A DNA stretch of 64,000 nucleotides from Armigeres subalbatus (Eukaryota > Arthropoda > Insecta > Diptera > Culicidae): contig NC_085140.1 of assembly GCF_024139115.2 (NCBI RefSeq), forward strand, positions 97,290,988 to 97,354,987, read 5' to 3'. Below are positions 11,303 to 22,710 of the stretch, piece after piece. How positions within the stretch are numbered: the stretch's first letter is position 1; the number at the start of each line of letters is the position of its first letter. Under the pieces are notes generated by a model, which saw nothing but the letters and a program-made list of their open reading frames with translations, searched no databases and was not told where the DNA came from. A program made the position numbers and the translations under genes.

Positions 11303-11743
11303 CGACTGTTCACAAATTACGTTAGAAGAAATAAGGAAGTCAGACCAAGCGTTACGATCCGTACAAAAAAATCTTCCATAAGTTACGAAAAGGAGGGTGG
11401 GGTATCAACATTACCAAATTCAGCATTACGGATTTTGTGGAAGAACCCTGAGGGAACGGATATCAAGAACAATCATAATTAGCACCGATATGTTTTTAAG
11501 CATTCGTATGCACATTCTGAGTACAGCATTGACATTGTGATTCATGCCAATAAAATGGTCCTTCGGAATATCCGGAATGGATTCATTCACAAATAATGTA
11601 ACGCTAAATTTGAAGGTATTGGACCTCCATCCTCCCCCTCGTAACGCTTTTTATATGGAAGGTTTAATTGGTTTGTATGAATCGTAACGCACGGCCTGAC
11701 CCCTTTCCTCTCCTTCCAGCGTTACGTAATTTGTGAACAGCCT
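11303..11743. mobile_element. MITE with TGTTCACAAATTACGT termini
   Basis: The left end GACTGTTCACAAATTACGT and the inverted right end GGCTGTTCACAAATTACGT pair. The similarity continues inward for about 100 bp (AGCGTTACGAT... and CGTTACGA... blocks, and the GGAGGGTGG / CCATCCTCC words). The element is about 440 bp with no reading frame. A related element with TGTTCAAATATTACGTAA ends lies at 26591-26973. The superfamily is not determined because the target duplication is unclear. Confidence 0.65.
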
Positions 11744-11889
11744 CAATATTTATATGAAAACATAATTATTTCACCAACGGTGGTCCATGTATGGATTAAA
11801 ACACCAGTTCTATATTCATAGTAATAACAAATGGCGCTGAAAAATCCTTGTGTTTATGATGAAATGAATATTTTCATTTTCAAAAGAAT

Positions 11890-12150
11890 CACTCGGTGGC
11901 CAAGGTGATCCATACACAATGTCATGCTCAGAATGTCGGGCAATAACCCGGTGAAAATGGTTCCTGATTGGAATCCGCAGGGGGGCAAGAAGGCGAGGTG
12001 CACAGAGAGCAAGGTGGATCGATTTGAGGTCCCTCCGTGGACTACAAAGTTGGCGCCGTGTAACTACAGACCGAGCTGAATGTAGATGAATTTATGTATT
12101 GCAGAGGCCTTAGTTTGAATAAATCAAATGAAATGAATTCTGATGTTAGA
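11890..12150 (+). pseudogene. RTE-clade 3' fragment (older lineage)
   Basis: Translation from about 11912 reads HNVMLRMSGNNPVKMV then DWNPQGGKKARC, which matches the conserved C-terminal HVLRMP...NPxK..WNPQGG segment of RTE proteins. It then jumps to VPPWTTKLAP and a terminal stop near 12075, followed by a GAATAAATCAAATGAAATGAA 3' tail. About 60 residues are missing between these blocks relative to the family, so the copy is deleted internally and truncated at its 5' end. It is a different lineage from the 7944 copy, judged from sequence. Confidence 0.6.
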
Positions 12151-12845
12151 ATGTCAAATGGTGCTATGCGATGAAATTCATTATTTTTTTGTTTTATTGT
12201 GCATTTAGACCAAAACTGTTTGTACGACGCTGATGAACTGGCAACAAGGCCCACTTCCGACGAGATTCACACGGAAAAAAATATGCAGCACTGCACGGTT
12301 TTTCCTGTCACAAAATCGAGCTAGTTTTGTCGCTGACAACATCGCTGGCACCAAATTGAAGTTCGGAAGTCGATTTCCACACTTCCAAACGCTCTTCCGA
12401 CAATGTGTTGGTAGCAACTCAAATTTTGTTTTGACGTTCATGATGTCGGAAATAAGTTCGGAAGTAAAATGTCGGAATACGGAATTCAATTTAGTGCTGG
12501 CGACACAATATTTCATGGATGTTCCGGAATTTTCGGAAGGCCACGACATGTATAATCCACAACATCAAGTGCATCTGTAAAATCTTGATGCTTAACGATA
12601 GAATTTAGAAGTTTTCATTTTTTGGGATCCTCCAGATTTTCCGGAGGACCACACGATGGTTAAAGGTGTGCGCCGACGCCGCCGACAGTTTATGGCAATC
12701 AATTTCCATACAAGTTTTCGTTGAAAAATCGTAAAACTAAGAACTTTCATTGGAAATTCTGATGAATTTCCTTCGATATCTCGAAAATACTACCGTTGAA
12801 ATTCTGGGGAAATTTGCTTAAAAATTTGGAAGATCTTTTTGTAGA
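12151..12845. other. Unassigned sequence with overlapping spurious frames
   Basis: Two opposed frames of about 115 codons overlap at 12205-12580 without domains, which points to chance. From 12660 to 12840 the sequence (GTGCGCCGACGCCGCCGACAG and then GAAATTCT-type words) resembles the degenerate repeats seen at 13090-14060. Confidence 0.35.
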
Positions 12846-13083
12846 ATTGAAAAGAAAGGAAGACAGGATTACCGTCTTTGACCAGAGGTTGCACAGACTG
12901 AATACTTAACACTTAGCATTAGACAACGGACGGGACATTCGCACCCAGTGAACCTGCGGAGCGTTTTCCGCTTCACGAAATATTTTCTCCTTACTCATAC
13001 TTCTCGGGAATCAAACTCACACTCCATGGCTTGCAAATACGCTTAGACGACTGATGCCACTAACCACACGGCCACGAAGCCCA
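12846..13083 (-). repeat. tRNA-derived SINE (family C)
   Basis: On the minus strand the element opens GGGCTTCGTGGCCGTGTGG then TTAGTGGCATC, an A-box-like region. A B-box-like GAGTTTGATTCCC follows at about 13018-13005, then a unique body and a purine/pyrimidine tail near 12850. This order is that of a Pol III-transcribed tRNA SINE. Only one copy is present, so its ends are approximate. Confidence 0.65.
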
Positions 13084-13199
13084 CCAGGTGCAAATTCCAG
13101 AAATTTCCTTTGGGAATCTCAAAGAATTACCTGCGGAAATTTCCAAAGATTTTCTGTTGAAATCCACAGAATTTCACATTGAAATCAAATGTTTTGACA

Positions 13200-13600
13200 G
13201 GGAAGGGCCGTTTGTTGTTTGACCGAATATGTCATTAATCTGGAACTCGACTGGCATTTAGCCGAAATAGACAAATGACCGAGAGTGTCGTTCGGCTGAA
13301 CAGGTCATTTGTCTCAAAAGTCGTCTAATCGAATAGGTCTTTTAGTCAAAACGGCCTAGATGGTCGTTTGGCCTAAATGAACATATGACCGAAAGAGTTG
13401 TTTGCCCGAGCTACCGAAAAAAATCGTTTGACCGAAAATGCAGCTTGGCCGGACGAGGTGACATACGGTCGAAAAAGGTTTGGCTAAAAATGTCATTTGG
13501 CTGAAAGCGACGTGTACGGGTGACGATCATACGGCCGAACTGATAATTTGGCCGAAAAAGGTCAAATGACGACCTTTCGTCTTTTGAAAATTTTCTCGTA
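13200..13600. repeat. GGCCGAA word array (one orientation)
   Basis: Successive variants of TTTGGCCGAAAATGTCA about 15-20 bp apart, all in the same orientation. It is the same word family as 40930-41270, 51960-52495 and 57480-58500. No inverted partner arm is visible nearby. Confidence 0.6.
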
Positions 13601-14470
13601 GAATTTCCGAAAAATTAGTAATGGACAACATAAAAAATTTCACGTATTAGAAATCCAAAGAAATTCCGAAAAAAAATTAGTTGTAATTCCGTTGGAAACA
13701 GTTTTTGTGAAACTTAAAAAAATCCCAATTTTGTGTAGTGGAAACTCCGGAGAATCCTCGACGAAAAAAAAATCGAAGCGTGCATACCCGGTGGCAAATT
13801 TCTAAACAATTTTCCGTGAAAATTTCAAAGAAATTCCGGTGAAAGCTTTAGAGCATTTCCTGTTGAAAATTCGAAAAACTTGGAAGAATCTCTTTCACAG
13901 TTCATTAGATTTTTCCGGTGAAATAAAAATGTTCTCTCGTTAATGTCTTAAATATATCCTGGAAAAAAACTTTACGTTACGAACGTAATACATAAATCGC
14001 CAAGCCTTCGCCGACCATAATTATGACAAACGTCGCCGCTGACGATTTTCGGATCGGCGCTACCCTCTAACGGTAGTCAGAACCCATGAACGAACCACCG
14101 GGATATTTGATTAGATTTTATATAGCTAGAATAAAGATTATTTGAGTTATCTGTGAGACTTCCGAACGAACTCCCTGGGGAACTTCCGAAGAAATTCTTG
14201 AAGATACTTCATGAGAAATTCTTGAAGGAATTTTGATTAAAATGTTGTAAGAATTCAGGAAAGTGTGCTTGGAGGAAGTTTCCGAGGAATTCTTGAAGAA
14301 GCTTCCCAAAGAATTCCTAGAGAAATTTCCCAACTAATTTCAGGTGAAACCTTCGGAAGAATTTTTGGAAAAACATCCAGAGGAATTCCTGGACCAACTT
14401 CTAAAGGAACTTCAGGATGCATTCTTAGAGAAATTTTTGGAGGAAATCCTGGAGAGCTTGTGGCAGTACC
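13601..14470. repeat. Degenerate GAATTCCT / GAAATTCC repeat block
   Basis: From 13601 to 14117 diverged GAAATTCCGGTGAAA-type words are mixed with unassigned DNA. From 14118 to 14470 they become dense, with a period near 24 bp (GAGGAATTCCTGGA...). The frames of 71 and 99 codons here are by-products of the repeat. Confidence 0.6.
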
Positions 14471-16440
14471 ACGAATATTTGAATTTAAAGTTGTACAAAA
14501 AACAAATTTGAAATTGAACTACCCCTTGTATATAGACCACTCATGTGGAGGGTCATTTTTGTGAAATTCGTTCATGTGCGTACGTGTAGTAGCATAGTTC
14601 ATAAGTTAAATGATTTACGAGGTAAATTAGTTCATGGTTAAAATTTGGCGCAAAAGGCAAAGCCGTCAACCATACGATCATGTGCGGGACCGGGCAATGA
14701 CCCGGGCTCAAGTATCGTTGACCCCAGCCATTTTAAATTATTATTCGGGTTGAGAAACGAGATGGAAGATAGGCTCCAAATGTTCGGAGATGATTAAATT
14801 AGCATCCTCAACAAAGGAAAGGATCGGTGCTCGGGATAGGGATTTTTTCGACTTTTTGCGAATAATCAAGGATCCTTGAACTTGACTCTTTCACTTCGAT
14901 CTGGTCTGTGGAAGAGGCGAAAGCGGTCCTAGTTTATTCCCGCGCCATGGTGGGAAGTTCAGGTGTGGACTTAGAAAAAACGTGAAGATTTTCTGCCTTA
15001 CTAATTTAGATTTTCCCCCATTTCCCTCAAACAGTTTTGCAGGCAAGTTAGAGAGCCTAGTGTGTGCAAGTAACGTAGAGTAGTGCGTGCGTTGATTTTG
15101 GAAGCTAAAGGTAATTCTGGTGTTACATAGATGTGCAATGTGAGTAGAAAATAATCGTCATGCAATGGCATGGTGTTAAACAGATTGGTAGCGAATGTTG
15201 TGAGGCCCGTCACACTACAACCCCCGTCAGCGACCGCCTTCGACTCCACTCGCCAGCTTCGAGGCATTCCCGGCGGTACACGTGGCCGGCCGGAGAGGGC
15301 AGCGTACGCCATTTTTCCCGCGCTCTAGGCAGGGCAGATCGATGGTCAACCTGGTGAAATTCGACCAAGCAAGTTATCGTCGGCCCGTTTGTGAACGAGA
15401 TTGCACGGTAAAAAAAAGTTTCCCAGAGCCGGATTCGAACCGGCGACCACAGGATGCCACTACGCCACTGAAGAGAGATGCCCGCCCGCAGAAATCATAC
15501 CGTGAGGCGACCATCCCCAATGTAGGAGGCGTTCCCGTCGTGACGAACAACGGCGACGTACCAATGAGCCAGTCGTAGCGTTTCTCGGAGTCCACCGGAG
15601 TAAAAGGGCCGCGGACTGATCGCGGCGACCGCCAATCTTTGGACGCCGAGCTCAAACAAACAAACCGTGAGTACATGCATGTAAACTTTTTCCCAAGCGC
15701 TTGGTGATAATTTGCCCTAGCCTGAGTTGAACCGCTAGTGTGGCCGCCGTTTATTTAGCCCTACCGTTCGTTCGTCCATTCGTCGGTAATCGGCAAAAAT
15801 TAACTTTGCACACCCCTATTGTACACCTAAAATGAATAAGTTTCCGCACGTTAGTCAGATTGAGGGAAAACCAGTAGAGTAGGCCTACCCACACAAGAAC
15901 AAATCGATGTCGATAAAGAAGAGGAATAAATTTGTATTGTAAAATGAAGTAGAATCCTTTCTTTTTTTGAATCCTGTGATCGAATACACTGCGGCAAGGA
16001 AGTATCTGGACGGTTCCTCTGGAGGAAATTCTGGTGAGGTGAAAGTAGAAGATTCATCACGTTTTCGGGTCGTTTTTTGAAGTTTAGCAGGTTAATTTAC
16101 TGGGGAGGTTGGCCCTGAAAACAACCACGGATAGCTTTTTATTCGAACTGGATCGTTCGAAGTGTTTTAGGGTCAAGCGTCCTGTGATGATAGCAGCCGC
16201 GAAGGCATTATTGACGTCGTCGGCGGTAATCAGTATTCTGAACACTGACGCTTTCCTTTGTCTTTCCTTCCAGTCGTGAATCCCTTGCATTCCCCTGCCA
16301 GCCAACTCGTTTCCCTCCCATATTTGGTAAAACTTGAACCCTCCCCATAAGGGTCTCATAGGTCGGGCAACCCATAAACGTGGTAGATGGTCTCCTCCGG
16401 GAGTGGCGCTTAAGCCATTTTTACTTGTTCCGGGGAACTC
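14471..16440. other. Unclassified GC-richer region
   Basis: No conserved domain recognised on either strand. The 181-codon minus frame ending at 16084 includes repeat-derived sequence at its N-terminal end (high coordinates) and an unassigned stretch from 16440 downward. The block 15160-15700 is GC-rich and has several overlapping frames of 60-100 codons on both strands, which argues against one real gene. It could be a decayed LTR element or a diverged host segment. Confidence 0.35.
15405..15470 (-). repeat. tRNA-like relic with intact T arm
   Basis: On the minus strand GCCGGTTCGAATCCGGC forms a perfect 5-bp T stem with a consensus B box, preceded by TGGCGTAGTGGCA (A-box-like) and followed by CTCTGGGAAAC and a run of T (Pol III terminator-like). 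Only about 23 nt separate the D-arm region from the T arm, so the anticodon arm is missing and no acceptor stem pairs. It is a tRNA pseudogene or a SINE head, not a working tRNA. Confidence 0.5.
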
Positions 16441-16851
16441 GTGAGGCTGCCGGGTTGCAAGCTTCTCCAGGAGAAATTTTTGAAAGAACGTCTGGAGGAA
16501 TTCCTTGAGGATCTTGCGATGGCATTCCTGAAGGTACTTCCGAATAAAATCTAGAAGAAATTTTCTTAGAAATTCCTTGGGAAATTTGTTATAGGAACTA
16601 TTATAGGAATTCCTGGAGGAACTTCCCAACTAACTCCTGGTGGAACTCCCGAAAGAGGAAGCTCCGGAGGAATTTCTGAAGGAACTTTTGGATGAGTTCC
16701 TGGTGGATATTCCGAAGAATTTGCTGAAGGAATTTCCGGAGAAAACCCTGGAGAAACTCCTAAAAAATCTTCCGAAATAACTGATGGAGAAATTTCCGGA
16801 GGAATTCCCTGAGGAACTTCCAGAGGAATTCCTGGAGGATTTACTAACTTT
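16441..16851. repeat. GGAATTCCT repeat block
   Basis: Degenerate 21-27 bp units of the type GGAGGAATTCCTGGAGGAACTTCC. They belong to the same word family as 14118-14470 and 61270-64000. Frames of 92 and 181 codons on the minus strand are serine/phenylalanine-rich products of the repeat. Confidence 0.65.
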
Positions 16852-16990
16852 ACTTATGGATCCTGTACACCTTCGGTGGTGCAAAGGGCCGACTTGAAAG
16901 ATCTCCATCCTGAGTATTGTCCAGCTATCGCTTTAACCTGTTGCCAGGTTAGATTTCGGTCGACTTCTTTTATTTCTTTATCGTCGCCAT
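16852..16990 (-). pseudogene. RTE-like 3' coding fragment
   Basis: The minus-strand frame from 17225 ends ...NLTWQQVKAIAGQYSGW, RSFKSALCTTEGVQDP and a stop. The W.QVK.....W..F..ALC pattern resembles the C-terminal end of RTE-type polyproteins. The stop is followed by ATAAGTAAAGTTAGTAAA, like an RTE 3' tail. The more upstream residues (to 17225) are not recognised. No RT core is present, so it is a 5'-truncated or decayed 3' end. Confidence 0.5.
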
Positions 16991-17204
16991 GAGCCTCTGG
17001 ATCTGCTACTGCTGCGATATCCCACTGGGTTCCAGTCTTATGCTTGTTTACAGATTTTGTTTCCGCCCCTACGTAGAGTTTGAGCTCCAGTTGTGAGGCC
17101 ACCAGGCCCGAATTATATACCGGAGGCATCTGTTGATAAACACCTGCAGCCGTTGATTGGAGCATGGAGCATGCATTAAAATTCCATCCAAATTGATTCA
17201 AATG

Positions 17205-17466
17205 ATCGTAAAGAGCATGTTGCATTTCTGAAGGAGCAAATAGATTTTTCGTTACGCGTATTGACCTTAAGGCCTGAACTTCATTTCTTGGAATTCTTGA
17301 ATAACCCGGAATGGAACGTGCATTTTATTCATATCCAGTATAGTTCTATTGAGCATCAAGAGCATGTTGCATTTCTGAAGGGAGTGAACAGATCTTTCGT
17401 TACGCGTATTGAGCTTCAGACCAGTACTCCAGTTCTTGGAATTCTTGGATAGTTTGCAAGGGAACA
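17205..17466 (+). repeat. Tandem duplication, period about 147 bp
   Basis: AAGAGCATGTTGCATTTCTG occurs at 17211 and again at 17358. Both copies go on through a TTTCGTTACGCGTATTGA block to CTTGGAATTCTTG. The copies differ by substitutions and short indels. No coding role is apparent. Confidence 0.75.
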
Positions 17467-17479
17467 CATGTGGAAGGCA

Positions 17480-18200
17480 TGTCCAATTTGATTAAAGAAT
17501 CTCAAGGAATATTGATGTCTGGCCCGCTGGGAGCATGTACCATATCAAATATTTCTATAGATGTTAGTTTATGCGTGGTGGCCTGAAAGCCTTAACTCCA
17601 GGGAACTTTTGGAGACTTTGCATTGCTATGATTTTGTATCGTATTTAAAATTCTCCAAAGATCAATCAATAAGTGCCGTAAAAAGAGGATTTAGTGTACA
17701 TATTAATAATGTTTTTCGTAGATAGTAGCTGGAATAAGTGGTTCAGTTCAAATTTGGTCTGGTACTGTTTCAATCGAAAAGCATAATTTAAAACTTATTT
17801 ATTAAAAAGGACCCAAAAAATAACAATTCTCTTTAAAATTTTGGTATTTACAGATTCTGCAATGTTCTCATAAAAAAAGCTTTCTTAAAGCTACTGCCAA
17901 ATTTACATATGCCAAAAATTTATAAAGATTTTTCAAAGCGAAGAGAGTTGTATTAAAATCTGTTATCCATTTTATTTATAAATAAATCAATTCAACTATC
18001 TATTTTGCTCTCTCTGTAATTTATTTTATTCATTGTCTTAATGTCTTAAGCTCATACCGCTTTAATTTTCTCTATAATTAAAGGATATTCTCAAGTATTA
18101 TGATTATTATCAAATAACAAATTTCAATGAAAGTAATTTTATCGGCAATATTTGCCTCTCGCTCCTGAATTACTGCAGTGAAAATGGTTTCAATATAACC
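17480..18200. other. AT-rich spacer
   Basis: Unassigned AT-rich DNA apart from the inverted repeat match at 17665-17698 (partner at 7695). No gene evidence. Confidence 0.4.
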
Positions 18201-18479
18201 AAGTGCACATACACACGCGCAGCCCTATGTAAATACGGCCATAAAAGCGAATTCACATCCGCGCATCCACCTAATTAAACGCCGTTTCAATCGATTCCGA
18301 TGGCAAAAATACCTCCCATCGAAAATAAAGGAGTGTTTTTCCGCTCTGCTCTATTCCCACCGTACACTTCGGGCCGCCGGCATCGCTGTATGGGTAATAA
18401 AAAACGCCGATTGGATTGATTCTCTCACTGCTGCCTCGGCCACGGCCATACAACTGCTTCATCGTAAATTATTTATTTA

Positions 18480-19148
18480 CTTCTCTCGATAATACAATAG
18501 CGAGAGAGAGCGAGTGCATGACTCTACTTGTATTAGTGCGATAGGCGCCTTGTAGGTAGACAAAACACGATCCCAGCGAAGCGCTCTCTCGCTCTCCATT
18601 CACATTATGCTGCGCTCGTTCGGTGTGTGTTGGTGCCCGGTCCCACTCCCGATTCGATCATGATTACGCTTTTTTTGTGCCTCTCCTTCGGGCCTGCGGT
18701 GGTGGTCGATTCGATTTGCTCTTTCGATGAGCGAGAGGAACGAAGAGATAAAATTGATTGCTGCGCGCTCTTGGATCCGACGACGACACACCGGCAGCCA
18801 GCCGGCCCTCGGATAGGTTAATCGTGGCCGTTCGGTGTGTAGTGGTGCGATTAATAAAAGCAGCCCGGGAAGGGGACGGCACGAAAGGTGCGTGCGAGCG
18901 AGCGAGACCGCTAGTCTGATTACATAGCAATATCGAAGCATCGGGCTGTGTATTGCCGTTTTTTTGCTTTGCTTTGTGTTGTGCGTCGGGTATCGGAGGG
19001 AAATCTGTCTCTCTCGCTAAATTGTTTTCTATTTAATTTTAGTTTATCTTTGACGTTTGAATCGAAAGAGACGGACGGTCGATAGAGCGTCGGTCGGTGC
19101 ACGATAGTTTGATTGTTATTTTTTTCTCGATATTGCTCGCGCGACATC
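18480..19148 (+). promoter_or_regulatory. Candidate promoter region with GAGA tracts and initiator
   Basis: Single-copy-looking DNA with GA-repeat tracts (GCGAGAGAGAGCGAG near 18500, CTCTCTCGCTCTCC near 18583, GCGAGCGAGCGAGAC near 18893), typical binding sites for GAGA factor in insects. It ends in TCAGTT at 19147-19152, an exact match to the arthropod initiator TCAKTY, with A at 19149 as the predicted start. No TATA box or good downstream promoter element is seen. Promoter function is inference. Confidence 0.5.
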
Positions 19149-19630
19149 AGTTCCGATCAACTAGTTTTTATTGTGAATTAAACGAGTGCTTGTTTCTGTT
19201 TATGTTTTGTGTTCCGATTTATATCGTGATATCGAATATTAATTATCGATGATAATTCGAGAGTGATTCGAAAGCTGAATGGTGATCGTGAACAAAGGAA
19301 ATAAGAATCAGCAAACGATATGAAATCAGTGAAAATGTTCATCCCTGGAAGCAGTCAATGAGAAAAACACCAAGGATTTCATAGTACAAATTGGAAAAAA
19401 AATCATTCCTTGAAGAAAAAAGTGATTAAAGTGACAACTACTGTGTGATTATAGCGTGAATTTAGTGAAAACACGAATTGCAAAAAAAAAATCAGTTATT
19501 GATTGATTTGATCGCCATCGTTTTCAAGAACTGCCGCACTCTGGACGCCTACCTGGATCAATACTCCCACCACCAGCAGCCACTTCACCACCAGGACAGA
19601 ATGCTACCCGTGGACAATCAGCTCAGTGAG
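19149..19630 (+). CDS. Candidate first exon of a host gene (long 5'UTR plus short N-terminal coding part)
   Basis: I do not recognise the gene. After the predicted start site the sequence has the A-rich, GTGAAA-containing character of dipteran 5'UTRs (for example AAAAGTGATTAAAGTGACAA near 19417). From about 19450 one frame opens: NCRTLDAYLDQYSHHQQPLH then HQDRMLPVDNQLSE. It has no upstream ATG, so the start is taken as ATG 19601 after GGACAGA. Ten codons follow to GAG at 19628-19630, then GTACAG, a plausible splice donor. The rest of the protein would lie beyond a large intron, and no further exon was found in the window. An upstream start outside the window, a non-AUG start or an entirely non-coding exon are alternatives. 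Confidence 0.4.
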
Positions 19631-20990
19631 GTACAGTAATCATTTGCATTATAGGCTTTTCTCTTTTGTTTTTGTGAGGGTTTTTCGAAGAATTCCAACC
19701 GACAGTGACAAATTTTGGGATGATAAAATTTAAATTTGTCGCCTCATGAATGATATGCACGCGGCAAAAACTATGAGTGGATCAAATTTCAGTATGAACA
19801 GACATGACAGAAAAAGAATAAGTGCGACAGGGCTGGGTCCGGGCGACACAAGTAGAGCCAGGCCGGAGGGGTGGTGTTTTGAGTGTATGGATGGCTCCTA
19901 TGTACGTGCTCCACAACCGAATGACAGAAGAAACAGGAAAACTGAGGTTGTGCCTACCTACGAATGCACGGTCCTTGCGTACACCTATCAGGATCAAGCA
20001 TCGGTGTCACAGTGTTGGTGAATTTAAATTTGTGTACAATTGAGTAGGGTATGCAGTTTTTTTTTTTGGTATTTTCCCTTAGCGATAATTAAGGTGGAAT
20101 TGGAATATTCCTACCTAAGGGAAAATAACCAACTTCGCCAAATAGTTAAAACAATGCTGATATGACCGATTATGTTTGGTCCACAACCACTCTGAACATC
20201 TGCCGACGGCATATCGGTTTTGCTCGAAGAAAAATAAAAATTTGGAAAAATTGGTTCAAATTGGTTTATTCACATTTGAACTAAAAACGTCCTGTTCGAA
20301 TGCTCACTCTGTTTGTTGAATAGGTCATCACTTATTTTTCTTTTAATAAGAATTTGTTTGTCTCAGAGTCAAAACAGAGGACGTAAATTTAGATATTTCA
20401 GATATCAGAGCCATGATATAAAAAATGATGCATGTTTTGATAGATTAGAAATATTACTCGGGTACAGATCTGAGGTTCCGGGTAGAACGATGAATGCAGA
20501 ACTGAGAAAATTAATTTACAAAATACTGTTTATACAATTCTAGGGTCTGGTATTGTCTAGTTCAGCAACAATGTTCAGAGTATTTAGCTTGATGTCTTCT
20601 CAACAACAATCGACCATTCGAACGATATTTAGCGTACTGTCTCCTTAACAACATGCCGATAGTTAGAAGATTAATGTTTCGATACAGTATCCAATTGTCA
20701 ATATACTTCAATTTAGAGGAGGACTTGTGTTATCCTTATGAAACTTTATGCGATGAATCTTGTGGAATTTGAATTTGTATTTTTTCTGATAGTTAACTTT
20801 GGTCCACCAAGAAATAATATTGATGCCGTCGGAAAACCTCTTTATGACATTCAACATTGCTCTATCCATCTCTGATACTATCACAACATCGAATTTGAGG
20901 TTCGTATTATGCTTTTCGAACCCAACTTCAATCACGCTAACCGTCTTTTAATTCGATAGATCGCCAAAAAACCATAAGCTATGGAAATCA
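19631..20990. other. Probable first-intron DNA
   Basis: Sequence after the candidate donor. A 65-bp inverted repeat (GGTATTTTCCCTTA ... TAAGGGAAAATAACC, about 20068-20132) could be a small MITE. The 91-codon frame at 19746-20021 has an opposed 71-codon frame and no domain. Nothing else is supported. Confidence 0.35.
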
Positions 20991-20992
20991 TA

Positions 20993-22218
20993 GGGGAGGA
21001 GGTTCGGTTGTGGGCACCGTTCGGTTATGGGCACCCCTACAGATAAGAGATGCTGTCATTCTGATAACCGTCATTTGTTTGCTATAATAGCATGATGTTT
21101 TGTGCTCAATATCAAACCGGATGGGCATCTCTACTTTGAACTAGAAACAAATAAATTTTTCGTACAAGAAAAACAACACGGAAGTTTTTTTGGCCTTTTA
21201 CAAAGTGTCATAAATTAAAGGATTTAATTCAAAAAGTGAGTTCTAATGCGTATTTACACAGTGAATTTAATCTATTTTGAGGCCCAATGTCGATTGCCAT
21301 CAAAATTTTAGCGCGAATTTTTTTCTTCTCTTTCCAAAAAGGCTGCGAAATTCGGTTGTGGGCACCTTTATTGGTTCGGTTATGGGCACCCTCATTTTAT
21401 TGATAAATCATTCAATATCGTTTTATTTGTCCCTTAACTTATTTTTAATAACGTTTTAAGGCAGTTTCTATAATTAGTTTGACATAATTGTTCGAAATAA
21501 TGAGTTTATTTAATATTGTTGTTCTTTGGGCATGTCTAGTCATTATACACACACTTTTTGGAACAAAGCGTTGACCGATTTGCTTGCAACAAGTTGCATT
21601 CGACGGGAAATGCTTTCTCATTGTTTCCAATTGAAAATTGGTCAGATCGGATTATGGGATCAAAATTTATGGCCAAAATATTATTTCTAGAAATGAACGA
21701 GAAAGCCACTATTGCCGCTAGGGTGATTAATCAGGATTTTTTTGACTGTGATGCATACCAATAAAACGTAAATCAATGAAAAATTAAAACACATTTACCT
21801 AAAGTGCTATTTAGACCTTTCTTATGTGATTTTTTTCAACATCCTCCTTAATGCACCGAGGGAGGCATCATCACTGCTAGGTGAATTGATTTGAGTTTTT
21901 TAGCGTCTCCTGGCCTTTAGAATGAACAAACTATTCCTTGTCTTTAAATCTGGGTGGTTTTTATTCATGCTTCTTTATTTTTAGCTAAGTTTTCAAAGGT
22001 GCTTACAACCGAACCACGAAATTAAAATGTCCAAAAATGTCAAATTTTCTAAATTGTCAATATTTTTTTCTAAATCGATGAAATCATATTAATTTCTTTG
22101 CTAGTAGTAAGGTTATAAGTTTAGCTTTCGATTGCTATGCAAATGTCGACATAAGATCAACCAGGGCCAAAGTTATGGACCAAACACAAAAGGGTGCCCA
22201 CAACCGAACCTCCTCCCC
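20993..22218. mobile_element. 1.2-kb TA-flanked DNA element with subterminal repeats
   Basis: TA at 20991-20992 and 22219-22220 flank terminal inverted repeats GGGGAGGAGGTTCGGTTGTG (continuing GGCACC) of at least 26 bp, matched at the right end by GGTGCCCACAACCGAACCTC. Variants of GGTTCGGTTATGGGCACCC recur inside at about 21022, 21351 and 21370, and GTGCTTACAACCGAACC at about 22000, as transposase-binding-like subterminal repeats. No transposase frame is seen. It also contains the repeat shared with 510-640. Most likely a Tc1/mariner-type non-autonomous element. Confidence 0.8.
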
Positions 22219-22379
22219 TACCTATGAAGGTTATTGCTTCAGCTGGAGACGTGAGGTATCTTTCCACGATTTGAACATTTATATGCCTAACCTATAGGAT
22301 ATAACGTTCAATCGTTGTGGTACACCCTAATATTGCGATGCTGTTAAAATAGTCCATTCTGGATATAAAAGCATTTTAA

Positions 22380-22445
22380 GTCGAGTCAAGTACGAGAAAC
22401 TGAAGACGGCCTTACTGTTGAGGTCGAAATACGTATCTGTCAAGA
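22380..22445 (+). ncRNA. Hammerhead-like motif 1
   Basis: CTGAAGA at 22400-22406 fits the hammerhead core CUGANGA. GGCC and GGTC (22408-22425) can form stem II, followed by GAAA at 22426-22429, then a short TACGTA and CTGTC ending at a possible GUC cleavage triplet (22439-22441). One extra C lies between the core and stem II, so catalysis is doubtful. It could be a decayed copy of the motif at 22711. Confidence 0.3.
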
Positions 22446-22710
22446 TACAATTAAGTGGTGGAATTCAAGGGGATTGTATTAACTCGTCTTATGACAAGTG
22501 CATTTAAAACAATTGTAGATCCGCGAGAACCTTTTGCGAATTTTCTTTCAGATACCGCCTTATTGCAAACCACATTTTCTCAAAAAGAAAATTTGCTTTA
22601 TTTGTCTGTGTAAATGTTTTTGAAATGTATGTTTTCGAAGTCATGTACCAGAAAAATCTACGTCAGACATCAACCCATTCGACTAGAAAATAGATTAGAA
22701 ACAAACACAG

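Noticed and set aside
12205..12580. Opposed frames of 114-115 codons as a gene
   Set aside because: Two strands open over the same bases with no domain or codon-like signal on either.
15405..15470. Functional tRNA gene
   Set aside because: T arm is perfect, but the anticodon arm is missing and no acceptor stem pairs.
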